Below are positions 1 through 8,600 of a stretch of 19,193 nucleotides of DNA, piece after piece. Positions within the stretch are counted from its first letter, which is position 1. Every line of letters starts with the position of its first letter. Source of the stretch: CAZGSG01 sp964528095. GTDB taxonomy: Bacteria; Bacteroidota; Bacteroidia; Chitinophagales; Chitinophagaceae. The DNA lies in contig CAZGSG010000101.1 of assembly GCA_964528095.1 (NCBI GenBank), positions 1-19,193 on the forward strand, read 5' to 3'. A program made the position numbers and the translations under genes. The notes below the pieces were generated by a model, which was not told the DNA's origin, searched no databases, and worked only from the letters and a program-made list of their open reading frames with translations.

Positions 1-111
1 AAGCAAAGCGGTATTATTGGTAAACTGCGTTCCCGTCAACTGCATACCATCACCGCTATCACCGGCAAATTTGATCACTACGTCCTGGAGTACTTCCTGT
101 TTGCGAACCAT
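1..111 (-). CDS. korA: 2-oxoacid:ferredoxin oxidoreductase alpha subunit, N-terminal fragment
   Basis: Only the first 37 codons are present; the gene runs off the left edge. The translation contains VVIKFAGDSGDGMQLTGTQF at residues 11-30. This is the glycine-rich start of the gamma domain that is fused to the alpha domain in KorA-type subunits of 2-oxoglutarate (or other 2-oxoacid) ferredoxin oxidoreductases. The enzyme makes acyl-CoA, CO2 and reduced ferredoxin in the cytoplasm; the beta subunit (korB), normally adjacent, would lie outside the window. The ATG at 111 is supported by a TAATTTTG -7 element 19 nt upstream and by the usual N-terminal length of the family. No Shine-Dalgarno is visible, as is normal in Bacteroidota. 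The family is clear; the exact substrate cannot be told from this fragment. Confidence 0.85.
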   Translation of the reverse strand, partial: MVRKQEVLQDVVIKFAGDSGDGMQLTGTQFTNNTALL

Positions 112-129
112 TGTAAAAATTTGTGACGA

Positions 130-137
130 CAAAATTA
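130..137 (-). promoter_or_regulatory. Bacteroidota -7 element for the korA-like gene
   Basis: On the minus strand this reads TAATTTTG, a perfect match to the TAnnTTTG -7 consensus of the Bacteroidota housekeeping sigma factor. It ends 18 nt before the ATG at 111, giving an expected leader of about 10-15 nt. No convincing -33 TTTG is visible at the usual spacing. Confidence 0.5.
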
Positions 138-188
138 ACCAACTTTAGCGTACATGCTGGTGGAGATTTTAAGATGGTTCGGCTCAAC

Positions 189-282
189 GTTTATAGTTCA
201 AGGTTCAGTGTCTGGGGTCCTTAACGTTGGGTGTTACCCGCATTTAGGAAACAGTACCATTTCAGAACCTTAAACTATAAAC
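189..282. repeat. Imperfect long inverted repeat in the korA/deacetylase gap
   Basis: The arms are 189-206 (GTTTATAGTTCAAGGTTC) and 265-282 (GAACCTTAAACTATAAAC). They are reverse complements at 17 of 18 positions and are separated by 58 nt. It lies in the 258-nt gap between the divergent korA-like and deacetylase genes. The same vocabulary (GGTTCAGGGT, TTTATAGTT) recurs in inverted form at 14876-14980, which suggests a degenerate interspersed repeat family rather than a gene-specific terminator. No coding signal was seen in the rest of this gap. Confidence 0.6.
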
Positions 283-369
283 CATTCTTTATAGATTCTT
301 TAACCACTAAAATTCGTAAACACACCCTTCCGCTATGTAGCTTCACATTACAAATACCACAACCATATC

Positions 370-1230
370 ATGGAAAAAAATTCAGATGAAGGGGAGCCCG
401 GAAACAGGTATCTCTTTTTTTATGCCCTCAGCATTATAGTTTTTATCAGTAGCTGCGAACAACAGGAAAAGCCACTACAATCTTTTAGCAGTAACCAGGG
501 GTCTTACCCTTATCCCTTATTAAAAGAGTCTTTTGTAAAAACGGCTCCAACAAAAAAGAAAAAGAAGATCTATCTCACATTTGATGACGGACCTAACAAG
601 GGTACCATGAATGTGCTGAAGATCGTAAAGGAAGAAAAGGTGCCGGCAACCTTTTTTCTTGTGGGTGAACATGCTTTTGCAAGTCCCTGGCAAACGAATG
701 CATGGGATAGCCTGAAGTCGTCCACGGAGATCGAGATATGCAATCATAGCAATACCCATGCTTTTCATAATCACTACTCGAAGTTTTATGATTATCCCGA
801 TTCCGTGATCAGTGATTTTAAACGGTCGCAACAGAACCTGTCACTAAGCAATAATATTGTGCGGGCACCCGGTCGCAATAGCTGGCGTTTCGATAGTATA
901 CAATTCACCGATATTAAAAATAGTAAGGCAACGATCGATTCCTTACAAAAAGCAGGCTTCCAGGTAATGGGCTGGGACCTTGAATGGCATTATGATCCCA
1001 AGACACTGACATTAAAAAATTCTGCCGATCAGTTGCTGGCACAAATAAACAGGATGTTCGAGCGCAACAAAACAAGGGTGCCTGATAATCTTATCCTGCT
1101 CGCCCATGACCAGGTATATGGCACGGAAAAAGACACTATAGAGCTGCGCCGTTTTATCCAGGAATTAAAAAAGAATAGTGATTATGAACTGACGGTAGCG
1201 AGTAATTACCCCGCTGTGAAGAAGAATTAA
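370..1230 (+). CDS. Polysaccharide deacetylase (NodB/CE4) lipoprotein
   Basis: This 286-residue protein has a hydrophobic N-terminal segment (about 14-28) ending in FISSC, with Cys29 as the probable lipidated residue. The mature protein should therefore be membrane-anchored outside the inner membrane. A lysine-rich linker (62-66) precedes the NodB domain. Carbohydrate esterase family 4 motifs are present in order: TFDDGP at 70-75 (Asp72 as probable base, Asp73 as metal ligand), HSNTH at 126-130 (metal ligands His126 and His130), RAPGR at 165-169, GWDLEWH at 201-207 and LLAHD at 243-247. Such enzymes remove N-acetyl groups from GlcNAc/MurNAc polymers such as peptidoglycan or chitin oligomers; the substrate here is unknown. 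It is a single gene, convergent with the AIM24-like gene, from which it is separated by a bidirectional terminator. The ATG at 370 is the only start that keeps the signal segment. Confidence 0.88.
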   Translation: MEKNSDEGEPGNRYLFFYALSIIVFISSCEQQEKPLQSFSSNQGSYPYPLLKESFVKTAPTKKKKKIYLTFDDGPNKGTMNVLKIVKEEKVPATFFLVGEHAFASPWQTNAWDSLKSSTEIEICNHSNTHAFHNHYSKFYDYPDSVISDFKRSQQNLSLSNNIVRAPGRNSWRFDSIQFTDIKNSKATIDSLQKAGFQVMGWDLEWHYDPKTLTLKNSADQLLAQINRMFERNKTRVPDNLILLAHDQVYGTEKDTIELRRFIQELKKNSDYELTVASNYPAVKKN

Positions 1231-1234
1231 AAAG

Positions 1235-1255
1235 TCAAAATTAAAAATTAAAAAA
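1235..1255 (+). repeat. A/T-rich post-stop element, copy 1
   Basis: Starting 5 nt after the deacetylase stop codon, the sequence contains TCAAAATTAAAAA followed by a further TTAAAAAA run. The same 13-mer occurs just behind the stop codons of the AIM24-like gene (minus strand, 1377-1389) and of the DUF502 gene (13487-13499). Confidence 0.5.
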
Positions 1256-1331
1256 TAGCCGCCGTAGAATGGTCTTTCCTTTTTTAATTCAATCCCGCTT
1301 AACGTCGCGGGTTTAAGACAAATTAATCAAC

Positions 1332-1377
1332 ATGCAAAAATGGAGTCCGTTTCATACCGCGGACTCCATTTTTGCAT
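1332..1377. terminator. Bidirectional terminator, perfect 18-bp stem
   Basis: ATGCAAAAATGGAGTCCG at 1332-1349 pairs perfectly with CGGACTCCATTTTTGCAT at 1360-1377, leaving a 10-nt loop. The stem has a GC-rich upper part and A/T-rich base, with T-runs following in both directions. It sits between convergent stop codons (1230 and 1401), so it can end both transcripts. A weaker hairpin, CCCGC with GCGGG, lies at about 1294-1311. Confidence 0.85.
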
Positions 1378-1400
1378 TTTTAATTTTGAATTTTTAATTT
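1377..1400 (-). repeat. A/T-rich post-stop element, copy 2
   Basis: Read on the minus strand, directly behind the AIM24-like stop codon, this is AAATTAAAAATTC followed by AAAATTAAAAA. It includes the same TCAAAATTAAAAA 13-mer found after two other genes in the window. Confidence 0.5.
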
Positions 1401-2204
1401 CTACTCTCTTCCGTCAAACAAATTCCCCAATCCCCCCAGCACACTGCCTTCTTCCTTGCGTTTGTACGTTCCGTATTGTACGATCCTGCCTGCAAGACGG
1501 CTGATAGGTAAGGATTGTATCCATACTTTGCCAGGACCGCGAAGCTTTGCGAAGAACAGCCCTTCGCCACCAAACATCCAGTTTTTAATGCCCCGCACAA
1601 ATTCTATATCGAAGTCCACACCCGCTGTATAAGCAACCACGCAACCGGTATCGATCTTCAATATTTCTCCTTGTTGCAGTTCGCGCTCCAGTACATAGCC
1701 CCCCGCATGCATAAAGGCAAGTCCGTCTCCTTCTATTTTTTCCATGATAAATCCTTCGCCACCGAATATGCCGGTACCGAGGCGGCGTTGAAACTCGATG
1801 CCGATACTTACGCCCTTGGCTGCGCATAAGAACGCGTCCTTTTGTGCAATGATCTTGCCACCGAGTTGCTGTAGATCCAAGGCAATGATCTTACCCGTGT
1901 AAGGGGCCGCGAAACTAACTTTTTTCTTACCCTGCCCTGCATTGGTAAAGGCCGTCATAAATAAACTTTCACCAACTAGTAATCGTTTGCCTGCACTCAT
2001 CAGCTTGCCCAGCAAACCACTTTGTTGTTGTTGCGATCCGTCACCGAAAATGGTTTGCATTTCAATACCGTCATCCATCATCATCATGGCGCCGCTTTCC
2101 GCAACTGCGGTCTCATTGGGGTCCAGTTCTATTTCTACGAACTGGAGTTCTTCGCCGAATATTTTATAATCGATTTCGTGATTTGTGCGATAGGACTGGC
2201 TCAT
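1401..2204 (-). CDS. TIGR00266 / AIM24 family protein
   Basis: This 267-residue protein belongs to the TIGR00266 (AIM24, formerly DUF124) family. Characteristic features are the N-terminal ETAVAESGAMMMMDDGIEM stretch (31-49) and two related glycine-rich blocks, GTGIFGGEGFIMEKIEGDG (143-161) and NWMFGGEGLFFAKLRGPGKV (208-227). These match the repeated beta-sheet architecture of the family. There is no signal peptide or membrane segment, so it is probably cytoplasmic. The biochemical role in bacteria is not established; the yeast AIM24 protein affects mitochondrial inner-membrane organisation. The start at 2204 gives the usual family N-terminus. It is monocistronic, divergent from the M16 peptidase and convergent with the deacetylase. 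Confidence 0.87.
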   Translation of the reverse strand: MSQSYRTNHEIDYKIFGEELQFVEIELDPNETAVAESGAMMMMDDGIEMQTIFGDGSQQQQSGLLGKLMSAGKRLLVGESLFMTAFTNAGQGKKKVSFAAPYTGKIIALDLQQLGGKIIAQKDAFLCAAKGVSIGIEFQRRLGTGIFGGEGFIMEKIEGDGLAFMHAGGYVLERELQQGEILKIDTGCVVAYTAGVDFDIEFVRGIKNWMFGGEGLFFAKLRGPGKVWIQSLPISRLAGRIVQYGTYKRKEEGSVLGGLGNLFDGRE

Positions 2205-2220
2205 GGTTACAATTTTTTAT

Positions 2221-2228
2221 CGAAGATA
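2221..2228 (-). promoter_or_regulatory. Possible -7 element for the AIM24-like gene
   Basis: On the minus strand this reads TATCTTCG, a 7-of-8 match to TAnnTTTG, ending 16 nt before the ATG. A TTTG lies 16 nt further upstream, slightly closer than the usual 19-21 nt. This is a weak call. Confidence 0.3.
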
Positions 2229-2295
2229 ATAAACCTCGCAGGTGCAAAAGGCTATCATTTTGATAAATGGCAATGGTTTCAAAGCCGGATTTCCT

Positions 2296-2303
2296 TACTT
2301 TGG
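2296..2303 (+). promoter_or_regulatory. Possible -7 element for the M16 peptidase gene
   Basis: TACTTTGG matches TAnnTTTG at 7 of 8 positions and ends 27 nt before the ATG at 2331. No clear -33 TTTG stands at the expected distance. This is a weak call. Confidence 0.3.
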
Positions 2304-2330
2304 GCCTCTCCAAAACAAATCTATATACGC

Positions 2331-5189
2331 ATGAAACAAAAATTACTGTTACTGACTTCATTTGCGACGCTGGCAACCACGTTTGCCACTGCGCAAACCA
2401 GGTTGGTAGAAAAAGTTACCAAACAAGGGGATGAACTGGTGATCCCATACGAGAAATATGTGTTATCCAACGGTCTTACACTGATCATTCATGAAGATCA
2501 TAGCGATCCGGTGGTGCATTCCGATGTTACTTACCACGTAGGTTCTGCGAGAGAAGAGATTGGCAAATCAGGTTTTGCGCATTTCTTTGAACACATGATG
2601 TTCCAGGGAAGTGATAACGTGGGTGATGAGCAGCATTTTAAGATCGTTACTGCTTCCGGAGGTACATTGAATGGTAGTACGAATACCGACCGTACGAATT
2701 ATTATGAGACCACCCCTTCTAATCAACTGGAAAAAATGATGTGGCTGGAAGCCGACCGTATGGGTTTCCTGCTTGATGCTGTTACCCAGCAGAAATTTGA
2801 AATACAACGCGCTACCGTAAAGAATGAGCGGGGACAGAATTATGATAATCGTCCTTATGGGCTTGTCCAGGAAGTGTTGAGTAAAAATATGTACCCTTAT
2901 GGTCATCCTTATTCCTGGCTCACGATCGGCTATATCCAGGACCTTGACCGGGTGGTAGTGAATGATCTTAAAAATTTCTTTCTCCGCTGGTATGGCCCAA
3001 ATAACGCTACTGTTACGATCGGCGGTGATGTAGACCCGAAAGAAGTGGTTCGCCTGGCAGAAAAGTATTTTGGCCCTATTCCGCGCGGACCCGAGGTAGC
3101 GAATATGGCTCCGATGGTGCCTACGTTGACCAAACATCGTTTTGCTTCCTATACAGATAATTATGCACGTGTTCCGTTAATGGTACAGGCTTACCCGACT
3201 GTGCCGAGCTACAATGAAGACCAGGGGGCATTGGCTTGCCTGGCGCAGGTATTGGGACAGGGAAATAACTCTATTTTATACCAGCAACTGGTAAAAAAGC
3301 AACTGGCTTTGCAGGCAAGCTGTTTTAGCAGCTTACAGGAATTATCAGGTTCTTTTGCATTCCAGCTTGTTCCCTATCCCGGCAAATCACTGGCATCCAT
3401 GTATTACCTGCTGGATAACGCGCTGGATAGTTTTGAAGCAAGAGGTGTAACGGATGATGATATTGCCAAATTCAAGGGCGGTTATGAATCCCAACTGATC
3501 AATGGCCTGCAGAGTGTGGCCGGTAAGGTATCACAACTGGCGGCCTTCAATACATTTACGGGTAATCCGAATATGATCGGCAAACTGATGAAGATGTACC
3601 AGTCAGTAACCAAGGAAGATGTAATGCGGGTATACAATAAATATATCAAGTACAAGCATAGCGTGACCGTAAGTGTGTTGCCAAAGGGACAGGACAAAAT
3701 GCTTGTGGGTGATAATAATTATACAGTTGACCAGTCGCAGTATACTCCTCCGCAATATGGATATGATGGGTTGACTTATGTAAAAGCAAAAGACAATTTT
3801 GACCGTAGCAAAGAACCGGCAAGCGGTCCAAACCCGGTGGTGAAAGTTCCGGCTTTCTGGAAAAAAGACCTGGCCAGCGGTATTAAGATAATCGGCACCA
3901 AAAGCGATGAATTACCTACAGTTACCTTATCTATTAAAATTCCCGGCGGTCATTTGCTTGAGGCAAATACCCCTGAAAAATCAGGCCTGGCTTCTTTTTT
4001 CAGTGACATGATGAATGACGATACAAAGAACCGCACTGCTGAACAGATGAGTCTTGAACTACAAAAATTAGGTAGCAGCGTGAATGTATTTAGCGGTATG
4101 GAGGACATCACGTTCCAGGTGCAGACACAGAAAAAGAACCTCGACGCTACACTGGCTTTATTACAGGAAAGAATGTTCAGCCCCAAGTTCACACAAGCCG
4201 CATTCGGGCGTATTCAAAAACAATCATTAGAGGCATTCAAAAACGCGAAGACCCAGCCTGCGGTTGTAGCGAGTGATGTATTTGCAAAACTGAATTATGG
4301 CAGAACGCATATCCTTGGCTTACCTGCCGAGGGTAATGAAGAGACGATAAAAGCAATCACACTGAGTGATATTCAGTCTTACTACGATAACTATATGACC
4401 TCACAGGGTACACAGGTGGTGGTTGTAGGTGATATCTCGGAAGAAGAAGTATTGCCTAAACTGGCATTCCTCAATAACCTCCCCAATAAAGCGGTGGTAA
4501 TACCAAAGATCCAGGCCACGCCAACAATTGATAAAACAAAGATCTACCTCGTGGATGTGCCTAAAGCGGCACAGACAGAATTCAGGGTTGGTTATGTAAC
4601 AGGATTAAAATATGATGCAACCGGTGAATACTATAAAGCAGGATTGATGAACTATGCGTTAGGTGGTGCTTTCAACAGCAGGCTTAACCTCAATCTTCGC
4701 GAAGATAAAGGCTGGACATACGGAGCCCGCAGCGCGTTTGACGGTGGTAAACAAACTGGTGATTTCGAATTCAGCGCCGGTATCAAAGCCGATGCTACAG
4801 ATAGCGCCCTGGTAGAAGTTATGAAAGAACTGACGAACTATGAAGCAAACGGTATTACACCGGAAGAGCTTACTTTCCTGAAAAGCGCGATTGGTCAGCG
4901 GGATGCACTTCGTTATGAAACAGGTTTCCAAAAAGCCGGTTTTATTGGAAATATCCTCGACAATAATCTTCCTTCCGACTATACTGAGCAGCAGAACAAA
5001 ATCCTCAGCAATATCACCAAAGCTGAAATCGATGCACTGACTAAGAAATGGATCAGTTCGGGTAAGATGAATATCCTGCTGGTAGGAGATAAAGCCAAGG
5101 TTTTACCTGGTCTGCAAAAACTGGGTTATGAGATCATTGAGCTGGACACGGATGGTAAACCGGTAGCGACAGAGAAAAAAGCATTCTAG
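2331..5189 (+). CDS. Secreted two-domain M16 family zinc metalloprotease
   Basis: From the ATG at 2331 the protein is 952 residues. Residues 1-22 form a signal peptide (MKQK, hydrophobic core, then FATAQ), so it is exported to the periplasm or surface. The N-terminal M16 half has the inverted zinc motif HFFEH (His84, Glu87, His88) and the third ligand Glu166 in VKNERG, 77 residues later. This spacing is normal for pitrilysin/PqqL-type peptidases. The C-terminal half starts near residue 530. It carries FFSDMM where the zinc motif would be, so it is probably non-catalytic. It does retain a conserved LREDKGWTYGA block, of the kind that contacts substrate. The usual separate pair of M16B subunits is thus fused in one chain. 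The reading frame stays open upstream to 2022, but that stretch lies antisense to the AIM24-like gene and lacks a signal peptide start. Confidence 0.9.
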   Translation: MKQKLLLLTSFATLATTFATAQTRLVEKVTKQGDELVIPYEKYVLSNGLTLIIHEDHSDPVVHSDVTYHVGSAREEIGKSGFAHFFEHMMFQGSDNVGDEQHFKIVTASGGTLNGSTNTDRTNYYETTPSNQLEKMMWLEADRMGFLLDAVTQQKFEIQRATVKNERGQNYDNRPYGLVQEVLSKNMYPYGHPYSWLTIGYIQDLDRVVVNDLKNFFLRWYGPNNATVTIGGDVDPKEVVRLAEKYFGPIPRGPEVANMAPMVPTLTKHRFASYTDNYARVPLMVQAYPTVPSYNEDQGALACLAQVLGQGNNSILYQQLVKKQLALQASCFSSLQELSGSFAFQLVPYPGKSLASMYYLLDNALDSFEARGVTDDDIAKFKGGYESQLINGLQSVAGKVSQLAAFNTFTGNPNMIGKLMKMYQSVTKEDVMRVYNKYIKYKHSVTVSVLPKGQDKMLVGDNNYTVDQSQYTPPQYGYDGLTYVKAKDNFDRSKEPASGPNPVVKVPAFWKKDLASGIKIIGTKSDELPTVTLSIKIPGGHLLEANTPEKSGLASFFSDMMNDDTKNRTAEQMSLELQKLGSSVNVFSGMEDITFQVQTQKKNLDATLALLQERMFSPKFTQAAFGRIQKQSLEAFKNAKTQPAVVASDVFAKLNYGRTHILGLPAEGNEETIKAITLSDIQSYYDNYMTSQGTQVVVVGDISEEEVLPKLAFLNNLPNKAVVIPKIQATPTIDKTKIYLVDVPKAAQTEFRVGYVTGLKYDATGEYYKAGLMNYALGGAFNSRLNLNLREDKGWTYGARSAFDGGKQTGDFEFSAGIKADATDSALVEVMKELTNYEANGITPEELTFLKSAIGQRDALRYETGFQKAGFIGNILDNNLPSDYTEQQNKILSNITKAEIDALTKKWISSGKMNILLVGDKAKVLPGLQKLGYEIIELDTDGKPVATEKKAF

Positions 5190-5267
5190 CCTAAGAGGTA
5201 AAGGAAATAATGAGGTGAAGGAGAGGGGTTTTTTATAGTTTGTATTTTTCTTTTATCATAGGTAAAT

Positions 5268-5301
5268 AAAAAAGCGGCCACCTGGAAGTGGCCGCTTTTT
5301 T
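5268..5301. terminator. Terminator T1 after the M16 gene
   Basis: AAAAAAGCGGCCAC at 5268-5281 pairs with GTGGCCGCTTTTTT at 5288-5301 around a 6-nt loop. A-run and T-run flank a GC-rich stem, so it works as an intrinsic terminator in either direction. Confidence 0.88.
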
Positions 5302-5434
5302 ATATGTTGAGTTTTGGTATGCCTGGGTTTAGGATTTGATTTTTTTACTCTCTCCTGATAAAAAGGAAATCGGGCTACTTAAATAACTAATAACTCTTTT
5401 ATCCCCTTTACCCTCCTTCACCTCTTAGCATAAG

Positions 5435-5465
5435 AAAAGCGGCCACTGTAAGGAGGCCGCTTTTT
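5435..5465. terminator. Terminator T2 with the same GCGGCC core
   Basis: AAAAGCGGCC at 5435-5444 pairs with GGCCGCTTTT at 5455-5464 around a 10-nt loop, followed by one more T. The stem core is the same as in T1, 134 nt upstream. Confidence 0.82.
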
Positions 5466-5618
5466 CCGCTAAGCAGTTAATCAGGCGGATAACAAATATC
5501 TTCGAAATTTTGGTTAGGGGCAGTCTTGAAACAAAACAACTGCCCGCATATAAAGCAAAGACAAGAGGTATTTGCAGGATGCTGCGTGGACTTAAAAAAA
5601 AATTGATTGATCTGCGTC

Positions 5619-5659
5619 AAAGAAAAAAGCAGCTCTTTCCGGGAGCTGCTTTTTTCTTT
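5619..5659. terminator. Terminator T3 of the efflux operon
   Basis: AAAGAAAAAAGCAGCTC at 5619-5635 pairs perfectly with GAGCTGCTTTTTTCTTT at 5643-5659, a 17-bp stem with a 7-nt loop. It begins 15 nt past the RND stop codon on the minus strand and has a T6 tract, so it is the probable operon terminator. Confidence 0.88.
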
Positions 5660-5674
5660 AATGACAGTATTATT

Positions 5675-8600
5675 TTAGAACCAACTTCCTGTAAATGTTC
5701 TGTTTACGGGAATGTCCAGGTTACGGAGCTTTCTTTCTCTTCTGCGAACCTCCGCCCTGTGACGCACCATAGTGATGATCATCAGGGGGATGAAGAGGAG
5801 GGTGAGTGGCGGAATTCCCAGGAAGGAAATCCATTTACCACCGTACATCCTGCGCATTGGTCTTCTTAAACGTTCGGCGATCAGGTACATGCTCGGAACA
5901 ATGATAAGCGTCATAAAGAAGGCAAAGGACAAACCAAAGATGATAGTCCAGGAAAGCGGTTTCCAGAATGCCACGTTATCACCACCAAAGAAGATATGCG
6001 GGTTAAGATCCGCGAAAAGCGTGATAAAGTTGATATTGAAACCGACAGCCAGCGGTATAAGCGCCAGGATAGCGGCCAGTGCAGTCAACAATACAGGTAT
6101 GATCCGGGTCTTACCAGCTTCTATCACAGCTTCCCTTGTTTTCATGCCTCTTGCTCTTAGTTCATCCGCGAACTCTATCACCAGGATACCATTTTTGATA
6201 ACGATACCAGCCAGTCCCAATATACCCACACCCGTCATAATGATGGAAACTTCCATGCCTGTTATGGCAAAACCGAGTAATACACCGATGATACTGAAGA
6301 TGATCTCCGTCAGGATAATAACAGACTTACTTACGGAGTTGAACTGTAATACAAGGATAAACAGGATACCCAGCAGGGCATACAACAAGGCCTTTCCTAA
6401 GAATGCACCTGTTTCAGCCTGTTGCTCACTTTCTCCCGTTTGACGGATAGTGACCCCATCAGGCTTGTCTTTGAACGATGCTATTTCCCTGGTCAGCTGC
6501 TGGTTTACACCCGCGGCAGTAAAGCCCTGTGTTTCCAGTACATTCGACCGTAGCGTGATCACCCTTTTCTGGTTCTTTCTTTTTACACTACCCAGTGTAC
6601 TGGTGTAGTCTACTTTTACGAGTGAGGTGATTGGAATGCTTTTTACAGCACCACCCGCAGACATGTCCTGGAAACGAATATTCATATTCAGCAGGTCAAC
6701 CAGGTTTTTCCTTTGCAGCTCATTGTTTCGCAACTGGATCTTATACTCATCTTCACCATCTTTTACCTTTGAAACTTCCTTACCAAACAACGCTGTTCTG
6801 ATCTGCATGCCTATCTGGGCAGAAGACACCCCTTCAATCAACGCGCGCTCCCTGTCCACAGTCATCGTGATCTCAGGATTGCTCAGGTCCACATCCATTT
6901 TCAATTCCTCAATACCGGGCGTGTTCAACGAGTCAAGGAAGTTTTTCAGTGAAACGGCTGTTTTAGTCAGCTGATCAAAATCTTCACTGGCGATCTCGAT
7001 ATTTACGGGGGGATCTGTAGGAGGACCACCCTGTTCTTTATCCACTGAGAGTTCAGCCCCGGGAATTCCTTTTACCACAGCACGGATGGAATCCAGGTAT
7101 GGCCGGGTCTGGGCACCATGTCTTTTTTCAAATTCTACAAATGATATCTGTATCCGGCCCAGTTCGGGACGGGTACTTCTGTCACCAGCCATTGGATCAC
7201 CTGCTCCGATCGCGATATTGGTGATCACGCTTTCCACGACCGGGTTCTTCTTTCCGTTTTCCGTACCCAACACTTTATTTACTTTGGCTTCGAGCGTGCG
7301 GGTAACTGAGTCAGTGTAGTCCACCGCCGTACCTACCGGTAGTTTCAGGTAAACATATATCTGGTTTGGATCACCGCTTGGGAAAAGAACAACAGGCAGT
7401 TGCCTGGCCACAAATATGCCGATTGACAGGAAGAATAATAAAATAGCTCCGATCAATAACTGAACTGGTCTCCAGCCCTTGACCGCCCAACGCAACAGGT
7501 TCTCGTAGTGCGACATGATCCAGGGGAGCACCCTGTTCTGGAAAGCATGGATCCATCCATCGATAAAATATTTATTCAATACTACCAGGATGGACATGAA
7601 TATCAACAAATTTCCCATGAACCTGAATCCTGACAGGTCGAGTAAAATACCTGCAGCGATAGGTAACCAGAATACAGGTTTTTTGAAGATCGCAGACTTG
7701 GATTGTTTATGTTCTCCCTCAGGGTGATTCATAAAATCAACCGCAAAAACGGGGTTCATGATAAACGCAACTACAAGAGACGCGGCAAGTGTAAATATGA
7801 GCATCGCCGGCAGGTAGATCATGAACTTACCAATAATACCCGGCCAGAATAATAAGGGGAAGAATGGAGCAAGTGTGGTCAATGTTCCCGCTAATACGGG
7901 GATGAACACTTCTCCCGCAGCCATCATGGCCGATTTTTCCGCGCTGATCTTTCCTTTATTTTCCATGAAGATCCGGTGCGTATTTTCTATGACCACAATG
8001 GCATCATCCACGATAATACCCAACCCGAACAATAAGGCAAATAATACGATAAAGTTGAGGGTCACATGTGAACCAATGACAAGGTCGGCGGCCGGAAGAA
8101 ACACAAAGGCCACAAACATACTCAGGGGTACAGATAACGCGACAAAGAAGGCATTGGTTACACCCATGAAAAACATCAGGATGATCAATACAAGCACAAA
8201 ACCAATAACGATCGAGTTCACCAATTCGTTAAACGAAGTACGGGTAGCTTTACTCTGGTCACCGGTGATCACTACATCAAGATCGGGAGGAAACTGCGCG
8301 GCCTTCAACTCATCCACTGCTTTTTTAACTCCGTCCGATGTTTCAATCAGGTTCTCCCCTGCTCTTTTTATGATGTTCAGGGTTATTACATTCTTTCCAT
8401 CCAGGCGGGCATAACTTTCTGTTTCTTTAATAGTATCCTTTATCTGCGCTATGTCCTTTAAATAAATAGCCGCGCCCTTTGTATTTCTTATGACGATCTT
8501 TTCCAGTTCAACTGCTTCCTTTATCTGTCCTTTCAACTGAAGTGTACGTTTCATATTACCTACTTCCAGCAATCCCCCGGTAATATCCAGGTTCTCACGG

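Larger units (their letters stand above)
5190..5674. other. Convergent intergenic region with stacked terminators (485 nt)
   Basis: This gap separates the 3' ends of the M16 peptidase gene and the efflux operon. It holds three strong hairpins with T-tracts, listed separately. A near-perfect inverted repeat also spans part of it: CTAAGAGGTAAAGGA at 5191-5205 against TCCTTCACCTCTTAG at 5414-5428, 14 of 15 paired. Two weaker hairpins lie at 5465-5489 (TCCGC/GCGGA) and 5518-5545 (GGGCAGT/ACTGCCC). I find no convincing protein-coding gene. An open frame starting near 5510 only reads into the antisense of the RND gene. Confidence 0.6.

Noticed and set aside
2022..2330. Upstream extension of the M16 peptidase reading frame, adding 103 residues
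   Set aside because: It overlaps the AIM24-like gene in antisense, and the ATG at 2331 starts a clean signal peptide directly followed by the M16 domain.
5510..5869. Plus-strand 119-codon open frame after the M16 gene
   Set aside because: It reads through terminator T3 and then antisense to the RND gene, and shows no family features.
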